A stretch of 64,000 nucleotides of DNA from Gloeocapsopsis crepidinum LEGE 06123 (GTDB lineage Bacteria; Cyanobacteriota; Cyanobacteriia; Cyanobacteriales; Chroococcidiopsidaceae), in contig NZ_JADEWN010000013.1 of the NCBI RefSeq assembly GCF_015207655.1, positions 29,481-93,480 of the forward strand, read 5' to 3'. A model generated the notes under the pieces. It did not search any database. It saw only the letters and a list, made by a program, of their open reading frames with translations, and had not been told where the DNA came from. Below are positions 56,440-64,000 of the stretch, piece by piece. Positions within the stretch are counted from its first letter, which is position 1, and each line of letters starts with the position of its first letter. The position numbers and the translations under genes are program-made.

Positions 56440-56814
56440 TTCGTTGTAGCCTGTTTGAGGATCGAGGGTGCGTGTGAAGGTGAAGTCTTTTGTTGTGCCA
56501 ATGATGATTTCTGCGGTTGTGTAGATGATACAGCCGTTGTCTAAGTGTCCGCCGATGGTTTTACCGTGTTTGTCGGCTATACAGATGTGGAGATGGATGC
56601 CGCTTGTGGCTAATGTTCCATTAAGAGAAAGGATTTCAAATTTATTATCGAGTACAGCACTTATGTCTTGATTAGCAAAGCGAATTGTTGCTTGTTTGAG
56701 GCTACCAATTGCACTTAAAATGAAGCCTGCTTCAATCTTAGTTTGAACGGTAAAAGTTTTTAAACTTTGGCGTAAGTCTGTGTCAGGTTTGAGTCTTAAT
56801 GCTAATACTTCCAT
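56416..56814 (-). CDS. PPC/DUF296-domain protein
   Basis: A 132-residue single-domain protein with the PPC signature LRLKPDTDLRQSLKTF, AGFILSAIGSLKQATIRFA, HLHICIADKHGKTIGGHL and TAEIIIG. The bound-metal-like His pair is in HLHI and GGHL. Bacterial members are often called DNA-binding by analogy to plant AHL proteins; no AT-hook is present here, so that label is weak. Convergent overlap with the methyltransferase gene. Confidence 0.88.
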   Translation of the reverse strand: MEVLALRLKPDTDLRQSLKTFTVQTKIEAGFILSAIGSLKQATIRFANQDISAVLDNKFEILSLNGTLATSGIHLHICIADKHGKTIGGHLDNGCIIYTTAEIIIGTTKDFTFTRTLDPQTGYNELEIISYK

Positions 56815-56946
56815 TGATGTTGATTGGTATTTTTACTTAAGTTTATTAGTTTGAGTAAAAGCTATCTCAGTGATTTTACTAACGTGAGATTTGAATGAAA
56901 TTTATACAATAAATCCAATAAGGTAAATTTTATTCTACTCATTTAT

Positions 56947-59420
56947 ATGATTTCTCAGTTTCCGCAATGTGAGAATTTATCAGAACAGGTTGAAAGTCTC
57001 TTACAATTGTTGCATCAAGAACCTGCATTGCGTACTCAAGATACGTCTTCAGTTCAATCTTCACTGCGAAAAGTTGTTTCACCGACGTTTGAGATTGTAT
57101 TTGCTGGGGCGTTTAGCGCTGGTAAATCAATGTTGATTAATGCGTTATTAGAACGCGAACTACTTTATAGTGCTGAAGGTCATGCTACGGGAACTGAGTG
57201 TTATATAGCTTATGCTGAACCTGAAGCGGAAAAAGTTATTCTCACTTTCTTGAGTGAAGCGGAAATTTGCGAACAAGCTGAGGTGTTATGTCAACGGTTG
57301 AGTTTAACTACACATGTGAGAATAAATCAACCAGAAGTGATGAACTTGCTATGTCAAGGATGCGAACTGATTATTCAACAAGAAGGTGGTGAGAGTAAAT
57401 CAGAACGCGCTAAGCAAGCGAAGGCGTTGATTTTACTATTAGAGGGTTTTGAGGCAAATCGCGATCGCATCCACAATACTAATAATGCCACGTATTCAAT
57501 GGAGCAGTTTAACTTTTCTAATTTGAAGGAAGCTGCAAGTTATGCGCGTCGGGGTAGTAATAGTGCAGTTTTGAAACGCGTTGAGTATTACTGTCATCAT
57601 CCGCTTTTACAAGATGGCAATATTTTAATTGATACGCCAGGAATTGATGCGCCGGTACAAAAAGATGCAGAGTTGACATATCGCAAGATTGAACATCCCG
57701 ATACATCGGCAGTTGTCTGCGTACTTAAACCTGCTGCTGCTGGTGACATGACAAAAGAGGAAACAGAGTTACTAGAAGCCATGCGGGGTAATTCAGGAAT
57801 CCGCGATCGCGTTTTTTATGTCTTTAACCGCATTGATGAAACTTGGTACAATACACAACTACGGCAGCGCTTAGATGGTTTAGTTATTTCGCAGTTTCAA
57901 GAAAGTAGCCGCGTTTACAAAACGAGTGGATTACTTGGATTTTATGGTAGTCAAATTAAACACACTAGTGGAAGCGATCGCTTTGGTTAAATTCCATTTT
58001 TGCTGAAAGTGTCAAAGGTATTGATAGAAAAGAAGACACACCGCAATTTGTTAATGAATTTAATCGCTATTGTGCTAACTCTGGTAAGCTTTCACCAAGT
58101 AAGTTTCGCATTTCAGTGAATAGTTACGAAACACCAAACGAAAACTACATCCGAATTTTAGCCGAACAAGGTACACTCCTGATCGATCAGTTAATTGCAG
58201 ATAGTGGAATTGAAGAATTTCGCAGTGCAATTACTAAGTATCTTACCCAAGAGAAACGCCCGCAGTTATTTGCAACTTTAGCAAATGATTTACAGCCGTT
58301 GTGTATCAGTTTGCGGAAACATTATATGGATGCACAGCGCGAATTAGATAGTCAACCGCGTGAAATTGATGCAATGAAAGCGCGGGAACTCGAACTTCTC
58401 AGCCAGCAGTTGCAGCAAATTGGGAAAGAGTATGCAACGCATATCGAAGCAGAAGTTAATGCAATAGTGACTAATGCTTGCACAGCTTTTGAAGACGATT
58501 TTCGCAAACTTCAGGCACGCATGATTCGCCGTTTGGATGAGTTACTTGACACATTTTCGGTGAGTGATGCGTATAGTCGCGCCACACTGAGTCATCCTCG
58601 CAATGCAACTGCACCATTAATTGCTATTTTAGTCGAGGCATTGTATTACTTAGCAAATCAACTTGAAGTTATTTTAGTTGAGTCATGTCAAGAAGTTATC
58701 AGTAGTTTATTTCAACGTTTAATTGAACGAGTACGCAAGTCAGAATATTATCGTAATTTGTATCGAATTCTTGGTAATGATAGCAGAATTGAACAACAGC
58801 TAAAACTATTAGAAAAAGATGTTAAGCAAGCTTTAATTAGTGCTGCAAAAGTCGAATGCGATCGCTTTGTGCGCGAAAGTCCTAGATTTTACGATGAAGG
58901 TACTTTTTCAATTTATCAATTTCGTCAAACATTACAGCAAACTTCGCAAGGCTATGACTGCGAAAGCATGGTAAATGCCGAACCCGCAATTCGCCAGTTA
59001 TTAAAATTAGATTTTGAACCCAAAGTTTCTGCTACGATTCGCAGAAATTTCCGCCAAACTATCAACCAAACACTCAAATCGCTATTATTACCAGTAGCCA
59101 ATCAACAAGCTGATGAGATTTTACAGCAATACACTCAAGCTCGTGCTTACTTAGAACAAACACTAGAGCAAGAAGTAGAAGAGAAAATTAGAAAAAATGA
59201 GCGACTTCTAGGAGAATTGCAAGATAAAATTGCAGTTTACAACCAAGTCATTGCTGGAATAAATAGCTGTTTACAAGCAATGCATTTACACGAGCATTTG
59301 TTACCTGTAGTAGAAGGACGTACTTTAATTACATCTTCTATTGACACTAAGTTGTTGGTTCCAAATTCAGCAAGTAACAGCCTTATTATGAATGGAGAAA
59401 AAGTTAAATCTGAATTGTAA
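56947..59420 (+). pseudogene. Dynamin-like GTPase gene split by one frameshift
   Basis: The first 347 codons (to 57990) hold a GTPase domain with P-loop GAFSAGKSMLIN (residues 54-61), G3 ILIDTPGID and G4-like FNRID, the bacterial dynamin-like pattern. At about 57986 one T appears missing in GCTTTGGTTAAATTCC; adding it continues as LNSIFAESVKGIDRKEDTPQ and runs open to 59420 with long helical segments (ELDSQPREIDAMKARELELL, coiled coil TLEQEVEEKIRKNERLLGEL). The restored protein would be about 825 residues, a normal size. It may be a recent mutation or a sequencing error. A separately translated second half from an in-frame ATG is also possible. Confidence 0.83.
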
Positions 59421-59455
59421 AAAATAAAAATACTAAGAGAAAATTAGGCAAATAC

Positions 59456-59830
59456 ATGCTTCAGAAAAATCAAATGTCACTTAGCGAAGACGATGTTATT
59501 TATATTGATAAGACATATCTAGCTTGGTATGAACATCCAATGTTTAAACTTAGTCAGCTTAAAACTCAAATTAAACTTCTTTTAAGAAAATACATTGGTT
59601 ATCACTCCGAAGAGAAGGAAAAGAAATGGTTTGAAGATGGTGTAGATTGTGAGATACTTAAAGTTGGTGCAAAAAATTGGCAGAAAGGAAAAATTAAACT
59701 TACTGTTAAATTAGACTTTATTCCTGAAGAAATAGAAACAGAAGAAATATCTACAAATAGGATAGCGCAACAAAACTTAGCAGAAACATCTTTAGAGGAT
59801 ATTCGGCAAAAGATAAACCAGGTTAACTAA
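59456..59830 (+). CDS. KGK-domain protein 1
   Basis: A 124-residue cyanobacterial protein with the KGK signature: SLSEDDVIYIDKTYLAWYE, KKWFEDGVDCEILKVGAKNW, QKGKIKLTVKLDFIPEE, and the C-terminal TSLEDIRQKI. The short helix at the end is shared with the next gene. KGK proteins have no known function. It begins 36 bases after the dynamin-like gene with TTAGG before the ATG. Confidence 0.83.
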   Translation: MLQKNQMSLSEDDVIYIDKTYLAWYEHPMFKLSQLKTQIKLLLRKYIGYHSEEKEKKWFEDGVDCEILKVGAKNWQKGKIKLTVKLDFIPEEIETEEISTNRIAQQNLAETSLEDIRQKINQVN

Positions 59831-59852
59831 GAAATATTAGGAAAAAATAAAA

Positions 59853-60209
59853 ATGAACTCTGAATTTAATAGTTTAGAACGTGAAGACGTTGTATCTGTG
59901 TACTCTAGTCAAATTTTTGTAAATAACCGGACTTTTACAATTAATGAGTTTATTTCAGCTATGATGCCGACGATAAAAGACAAATCAGGAACAACTTGGA
60001 CAGAAGAAAAAGCTAATTGGTTTGGGGAAGGAATAGAATGTAAAGTATTAAAGCCAGGTGCCAAAAGTTGGCAGCGAGGAAAAGTAAGAATTACTCTAGA
60101 ATTTTGTCCAGAAGACCTTGAGATTAAAGATAATAATGAATCGCCAGTCATTAGTGATAACTCACCTCTTGATGATATTCGGCAAATGATGCCTAAAAAT
60201 GGGCAGTAG
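59853..60209 (+). CDS. KGK-domain protein 2
   Basis: A 118-residue paralogue of the preceding protein, 22 bases downstream. Shared features are EDVVSVYSSQIFV, WFGEGIECKVLKPGAKSW, QRGKVRITLEFCPEDLEI and the end PLDDIRQMMPKN. The tandem pair arose by duplication and probably works as a pair or with the dynamin-like protein; this is inferred from adjacency. Confidence 0.83.
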   Translation: MNSEFNSLEREDVVSVYSSQIFVNNRTFTINEFISAMMPTIKDKSGTTWTEEKANWFGEGIECKVLKPGAKSWQRGKVRITLEFCPEDLEIKDNNESPVISDNSPLDDIRQMMPKNGQ

Positions 60210-60217
60210 TAGATTTT

Positions 60218-60460
60218 ATGAGTAAAACACCACGAATTCACATTCCGCAAGCAGTGAGGAAGTATGTGTTTGAACGCGATCGCCTGCAATGCCAAAGTTG
60301 TGGTAAAACTGCAATAGAGACACTCACCATCGATCGCATCATTCCGCTTGCTCGTGGTGGTAAAAACGATATTAGTAACTTACAAACTCTCTGTCGTTAC
60401 TGCAACCAGCGCAAAACGCATCACCTCGATCCCCGATATCAGCGCCACTATAATCTCTAA
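60218..60460 (+). CDS. HNH-domain protein with His-to-Arg change
   Basis: An 80-residue HNH (beta-beta-alpha-metal) protein. Zinc is bound by CQSC and CRYC. The motif normally TIDHIIPLxRGG reads TIDRIIPLARGGKNDISNLQ: the first catalytic His is Arg (codon CGC in CATCGATCGCATC). The Asn and downstream residues are intact. It starts 8 bases after the second KGK gene, so it is in the same unit. Nuclease activity is doubtful. Confidence 0.85.
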   Translation: MSKTPRIHIPQAVRKYVFERDRLQCQSCGKTAIETLTIDRIIPLARGGKNDISNLQTLCRYCNQRKTHHLDPRYQRHYNL

Positions 60461-60555
60461 TTTCCCCTGTGTTCTCTGTCTTTGAAAGCAAGCACTTTAT
60501 CAACATAACTATCATTAAAGTAAACCCCAGATTATCTTGATTAGGGGCGAAAGCA

Positions 60556-61734
60556 ATGAAACTTCATCTACTCCAACCAAAACGTATTTTTTGGGCGAGT
60601 ATCTTCTCTGTCATTCTCTTTCCTCTTTCTGGCTTAGCTGTCACTGTACAAGAGGTGCCAAATCCCCGCAAAGAATATGGCGGTTGGGTAACTGATATGG
60701 CAGGAATTCTTAGCGACGAGACAGAAGCCCAAATTAACCAGATGATTTTTGAATTAGAGGCAGAAAAAAGTACGGAAATGGCAGTAGTGACTGTACCAGA
60801 AACAAGCCCTGCTACATCACCGAAAACATTTGCTACAGAATTATTCAATTATTGGGAAATTGGCAAGCAAGGACAAGATAATGGCGTATTATTGTTGATT
60901 TCCGTAGGCGATCGCCGCGTAGAAATTGAAACGGGTTATGGTGTAGAAGCAATATTACCTGATGCCAAAGTAGGCAATATCATCGATACTCAGATTATCC
61001 CTCGTTTCAAAACAGGAGATTTTGCAGGTGGTACGCTGGCAGGAACTCAAGCATTAATCGTGGTTCTCAAATCCGAACCATCATCAGGAAATCAGGTCAT
61101 ACCTCCAAATACTCAAACAACCCCAAACAATAATAACTGGATATTATGGGGAGTTTTAACAGGAGGCGGAATATTAACCCTAGCAGCAGGAAGTGCTGTT
61201 TACTTCAGTCGTCCTCGTAAAATCTTCATTACACCAGAAGGGCGTACCCGTAAAGGTCAAGGTAATTACACTTTTTTCTGTGCTGATTGCCAACAACCAA
61301 TGCAGCAAGTCGATTATTCCATAGTCCAATCCTATTTAAGTCAACCAGAATTGATAGCACAAAAACTCGGCAGTGTCAAGTTTCAGGGTTGGAAATGTCC
61401 TAGTTGCAGTCAGAAGCAAACTGGTGATGGATTCCACCTGATCGCCCAAGAGTCTCGTTCCTCCAAATTTCGGCAATGTCCTCACTGTCAAGAATTAACT
61501 ATCACTCGTAACGAGAAGACTGTGAGATCGCCAACTCAATACAGTTCTGGAAGGCGACTCATTACTGATGAGTGTCACAGTTGTTCTTACTATCGCCAGC
61601 AAGAAGAAATTATTCCTCGTTTACCGCCTCCTCCGCCTCCGCCTCCTCCTAGTAGTTCTTGGGGTAATTCTGGTGGTGGTAGTAGCTTTGGTGGTGGTAG
61701 TAGTGGTGGTGGTGGCGCTGGTGGGAATTGGTAA
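60556..61734 (+). CDS. TPM-domain membrane protein with Gly/Ser-rich tail
   Basis: A 392-residue exported protein. Signal peptide to about residue 26 (ending LSGLAV), TPM domain (GGWVTDMAGILSDETEAQIN, MAVVTVPETS, IETGYGVEAILPDAK), a helix (WILWGVLTGGGILTLAAGSA), then a cytoplasmic part with Cys pairs CADC, CPSC, CPHC and CHSC, probably zinc ribbons. It ends in a Pro run and SSFGGGSSGGGGAGG. TPM proteins are phosphatase-like, one plant homologue acting in photosystem II repair. LemA follows 6 bases later. Confidence 0.88.
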   Translation: MKLHLLQPKRIFWASIFSVILFPLSGLAVTVQEVPNPRKEYGGWVTDMAGILSDETEAQINQMIFELEAEKSTEMAVVTVPETSPATSPKTFATELFNYWEIGKQGQDNGVLLLISVGDRRVEIETGYGVEAILPDAKVGNIIDTQIIPRFKTGDFAGGTLAGTQALIVVLKSEPSSGNQVIPPNTQTTPNNNNWILWGVLTGGGILTLAAGSAVYFSRPRKIFITPEGRTRKGQGNYTFFCADCQQPMQQVDYSIVQSYLSQPELIAQKLGSVKFQGWKCPSCSQKQTGDGFHLIAQESRSSKFRQCPHCQELTITRNEKTVRSPTQYSSGRRLITDECHSCSYYRQQEEIIPRLPPPPPPPPPSSSWGNSGGGSSFGGGSSGGGGAGGNW

Positions 61735-61740
61735 AATCCT

Positions 61741-62508
61741 ATGAATAATCCAGATAAAAGAATTCCTGAAGATATTGCCCCAGAAGTGTTAGAGTTAGCC
61801 TCGCGCAATTATGCTAATCACACTCAAAGTTATTCAGCTTCAGAGTTAGTAGCCGCAGGCGAAGAAGTTGATATTCCTGCCGAATTCATTCAACAAGCCA
61901 TTCTAGATGTCCAAGCAAGACACAAACAACAGCAACAGCAACAACAGTATTTAGCCCATCTGCGTCAAAAATTATTCATTGCTGCCGCTGGAATGGTAGC
62001 TACTTTGAGTGTCTGGAGTATCTGGACTTACAACTCTATTTCTAGCAGTCACTCTAGAGTAGAAGCAGCTTGGGCACAAGTCGAAAATCAACTCCAGCGT
62101 CGTGCTGATTTAATTCCTAATCTTGTCAATGTTACTCAAGCTTATGCTAAACAGGAACAAGAACTAGTCTCTTTGTTAGTGCGATCGCGTCAAACATATT
62201 TACAAGCGACGACTCCTGAAGAAAAAGTTGCAGCCACAGTGCAAGTCAATCAAGCCATTGATCGCTTCCGCGATTATGCTACTGTCAATCCTCAACTGCA
62301 ATCAAGTCAATTATTTACTAATCTTCAATACGAACTCACAGGTACAGAAAATCGGTTAGCTGTAGAAAGAATGCGGTATAATCAAGCAGTGCAAGCTTAT
62401 AATCAGAAAATTCAAAGTTTTCCTAACGTCTTAGTTGCCAATACTCTTGGGTTTGAGAAGAAAGACTTTTTTCAAGCTACAAATACTAATGTTCCCATAG
62501 TTCCTTAA
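61741..62508 (+). CDS. LemA-family protein
   Basis: A 255-residue membrane-anchored helical protein. LemA core: RVEAAWAQVENQLQRRADLI, PNLVNVTQAYAKQEQELVSL, NRLAVERMRYNQAVQAYN. Unlike most LemA proteins the single helix (LFIAAAGMVATLSVWSIWTY) is preceded by about 75 residues: a helical domain (IPEDIAPEVLELASRNYANH) and a run of seven Gln. LemA and TPM genes are commonly paired. Confidence 0.9.
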   Translation: MNNPDKRIPEDIAPEVLELASRNYANHTQSYSASELVAAGEEVDIPAEFIQQAILDVQARHKQQQQQQQYLAHLRQKLFIAAAGMVATLSVWSIWTYNSISSSHSRVEAAWAQVENQLQRRADLIPNLVNVTQAYAKQEQELVSLLVRSRQTYLQATTPEEKVAATVQVNQAIDRFRDYATVNPQLQSSQLFTNLQYELTGTENRLAVERMRYNQAVQAYNQKIQSFPNVLVANTLGFEKKDFFQATNTNVPIVP

Positions 62509-62572
62509 GAATAAAAATTATCAGTCCTCCAGCAAAAGCACCGAAGGGCATATATAAAGCCAGCAGTTGCAT
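62486..62572 (-). CDS. Possible 28-residue single-span membrane protein
   Basis: A minus-strand frame reads MQLLALYMPFGAFAGGLIIF, then ILKELWEH. It has a purine-rich GGGGAAGG stretch right before the ATG and is one helix with a charged end, the style of small thylakoid subunits. I cannot match it to a named one. It overlaps the 3' end of lemA by 23 bases on the opposite strand. Confidence 0.3.
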   Translation of the reverse strand: MQLLALYMPFGAFAGGLIIFILKELWEH

Positions 62573-62628
62573 TAACCTTCCCCTTTAACCTACTAATGCC
62601 ACGAAGTCTAATGAGTGTGCGATCGCCA

Positions 62629-63597
62629 TTAAGTACCGAAGTGATCGCGATTGTGCTGTGCGTCAAAATCTATAATGGGTCCTCTGGGCACAATTTGATT
62701 GGGATTAATCTCAGTCATACTCATGTAATAGCCGCGTTTAGTATGGTCTAAATTACACGTCGCTTTGAATTCAGGACGCTGATATAAATCCTTGAGATAA
62801 TTCCAGAGGTTGGGATAGTCGATAATTCGCCGCAAATTGCATTTAAAGTGACTGTAATAGACTAAGTCGAAGCGATACAGCGTTGCAAACAGACAAATAT
62901 CAGCTTCTGTAAGTTGATTTCCACATAAATAGCGCTGAAAACTCAGAACGGTTTCCCATTGATCTAAACTATCAAAAAGTTCAGTCACTGCCTCTTCATA
63001 GGCAGCTTGCGAAGTCGCAAAACCAGCCCGATATACTCCTGCATTAATTGGCAGATAAATGGCATCAATTGTTTTATCAATTTGCTGCTGTAGGTTGCGT
63101 GGGTATAAGTCTATTTTCTGGGTTGCTAATTGCGTAAACTCTACATCAAACATCCGCATGATTTCGCGAGATTCGTTATTGACGATTGTTGAAAATCGCT
63201 TATCCCACAACACGGGAACTGTGACTCTTCCTGTATACTTGGGATCGGCTTTGATATAAACCTCTTGCAAATATTGAGCGTGATTTACCGAGTCAGGAAT
63301 TGTTCCTGGTGCGTCACTAAACAGCCATCCTTGATCGCTCATAATTGGATCGACAATAGACACTGAGATGGTATCATTTAAGCCTTTGAGTTCTCGCATA
63401 ATCAAGGTGCGATGTGCCCACGGACACGCCAAGGCAACATAGAGATGATAGCGTCCTGCCTCTACCTTAAACCCACTTTTTCCATCAGCAGTCACGCGAT
63501 CGCGAAACGTTGTTGGTATTTCACTAAACTTGCCACTGGAATCTGATTTATTTCCGTCAGTTGTCCATTGACCTGCAATCATCATTCCTGACGCCAT
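62629..63597 (-). CDS. Glutathionyl-hydroquinone reductase-like (GST Xi, YqjG type)
   Basis: A 322-residue protein of the ECM4/YqjG family, which reduces glutathionyl-hydroquinones. The catalytic Cys is in ALACPWAHRTLIMREL. Other marks are VTVPVLWDKRFSTIVNNESR EI and LTEADICLFATLYRFDLVYY. Length is typical. Confidence 0.92.
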   Translation of the reverse strand: MASGMMIAGQWTTDGNKSDSSGKFSEIPTTFRDRVTADGKSGFKVEAGRYHLYVALACPWAHRTLIMRELKGLNDTISVSIVDPIMSDQGWLFSDAPGTIPDSVNHAQYLQEVYIKADPKYTGRVTVPVLWDKRFSTIVNNESREIMRMFDVEFTQLATQKIDLYPRNLQQQIDKTIDAIYLPINAGVYRAGFATSQAAYEEAVTELFDSLDQWETVLSFQRYLCGNQLTEADICLFATLYRFDLVYYSHFKCNLRRIIDYPNLWNYLKDLYQRPEFKATCNLDHTKRGYYMSMTEINPNQIVPRGPIIDFDAQHNRDHFGT

Positions 63598-63636
63598 AGT
63601 TTTCTCCTAAGCCTAGGGCATTGCAAGTTACAGAAT

Positions 63637-63863
63637 CTATATTTCTGAACCTTTAATGATGGCTTCAAGAAGACTTCCTTCTTTTTCTGAAGGCTGTGAG
63701 TTTCTTAAACATTCTTTATCACATTGCTTTGCAGCCAAACCCTCACATTTTAGTCGTGCATTCGCTGTAGCAATTGTATGTAGTAAACTTCCAGAGGTTG
63801 AAGAGATATGATGTAATATCTTCTTCAGTCTTGATGATCTTCGCAGCGATCGCTGGCTTATTT
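63637..63863 (-). pseudogene. 3' fragment of an unknown gene truncated at an IS end
   Basis: A minus-strand frame reads LKKILHHISSTSGSLLHTIA, then TANARLKCEGLAAKQCDKEC and ends KEGSLLEAIIKGSEI at 63637. It has no ATG, GTG or TTG near its start and begins just downstream of the insertion-sequence end, so it looks like the C-terminus of a gene cut by that element. The family is not recognised; it could be a chance frame. Confidence 0.33.
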
Positions 63864-63875
63864 GTTAAGCATAAC

Positions 63876-64000
63876 CTGAGTTCGGGTTAAGCAGATGGAG
63901 GTAAAGCCCATTCTAAGTGAAGGGAGGGCTTTTTGGGCTGATGACAATAAGCAATCAAACCACAGAGGACATTAACACCAAAATTGACGGGACTACGATG
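63876..64000 (-). mobile_element. End of an IS4/IS5-type insertion sequence
   Basis: CTGAGTTCGGGTTAA at 63876-63890 resembles the terminal repeat of cyanobacterial IS4/IS5-type elements, and a transposase C-terminus reads into it. The other end is outside the window. Confidence 0.6.
63887..64000 (-). CDS. Transposase C-terminus, cut by window edge
   Basis: The last 37 codons of a minus-strand gene: [20 protein letters not shown], then [17 protein letters not shown] and TAA. This matches, from memory, the end of cyanobacterial IS4/IS5-type transposases ([26 protein letters not shown]). The catalytic part lies outside the window. Confidence 0.72.
   Translation of the reverse strand, partial: HRSPVNFGVNVLCGLIAYCHQPKKPSLHLEWALPPSA

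Noticed and set aside
63656..63811. 51-codon plus-strand frame MMASRRLPSFSEGCEF
   Set aside because: The minus-strand reading of the same bases looks more protein-like, and no ribosome-binding site precedes the plus-strand ATG.

Overview
The window is cyanobacterial chromosome. It carries a photosystem II extrinsic-subunit gene (psbU), a carotenoid oxygenase gene, the cyanobacterial suf operon with its divergent repressor sufR, several families largely confined to cyanobacteria (the PDZ/radical-SAM TIGR03279 type, KGK-domain proteins, DUF3120), and very many copies of the HIP1 octamer GCGATCGC. The presence of tandem heptanucleotide repeats between genes and many sensor kinases suggests a larger-genome cyanobacterium, perhaps Chroococcidiopsis- or Gloeocapsa-like; that placement is inference only.

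Layout. 1-10.3 kb: 3' part of nadB, psbU, a DUF3120 membrane protein, then a forward run of uppP, a PDZ/radical-SAM protein, a GHL10-type secreted glycosidase-like protein and a GH31 alpha-glucosidase. 10.4-25.7 kb: a hybrid histidine kinase with an AhpD-like N-terminus, a lipoprotein gene pair, a membrane-anchored subtilase with a coupled small protein, a thioredoxin-like protein, a HAD phosphatase, then a membrane histidine kinase, a receiver-PAS-kinase hybrid and a CHAT-like/TPR membrane protein. 25.9-28.9 kb: ddl, a zinc-ribbon-like small protein and miaB. 29.1-30.5 kb: a decay zone with a degenerate IS1-family element between a truncated ORF and a WD40 pseudogene. 30.5-36.4 kb: an rRNA methyltransferase of RlmL type, hemJ, a VOC-like protein, a carotenoid oxygenase and an MscS channel. 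36.4-42.6 kb: sufBCDS on the minus strand and sufR on the plus strand, separated by two clear CAAC-N6-GTTG SufR operators.

42.6-51.4 kb: secreted proteins including an S1-type protease, a histidine phosphatase, a minus-strand operon of a CDF transporter, an internally deleted alkaline phosphatase and a small carbohydrate-binding-like protein, then an M14-like deacylase, pfkA and era. 51.6-64 kb: a dead mazE antitoxin, an APH-type kinase, the GDYXXLXY/DUF2157 pair, an RsmB-type methyltransferase, a PPC-domain protein, a dynamin-like GTPase broken by one frameshift and followed by two KGK paralogues and an HNH protein, the TPM/LemA pair, a glutathionyl-hydroquinone-reductase-like protein, and the end of a second insertion sequence at the window edge.

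No tRNA, rRNA, CRISPR array or prophage was seen. Most genes are ordinary chromosomal housekeeping. The more unusual items are the AhpD-like kinase fusion, the subtilase with a polytopic C-terminus, the two-kinase plus CHAT/TPR run, the dynamin-KGK-HNH cluster, the heptad repeats placed at gene ends, and several genes caught at different stages of decay.
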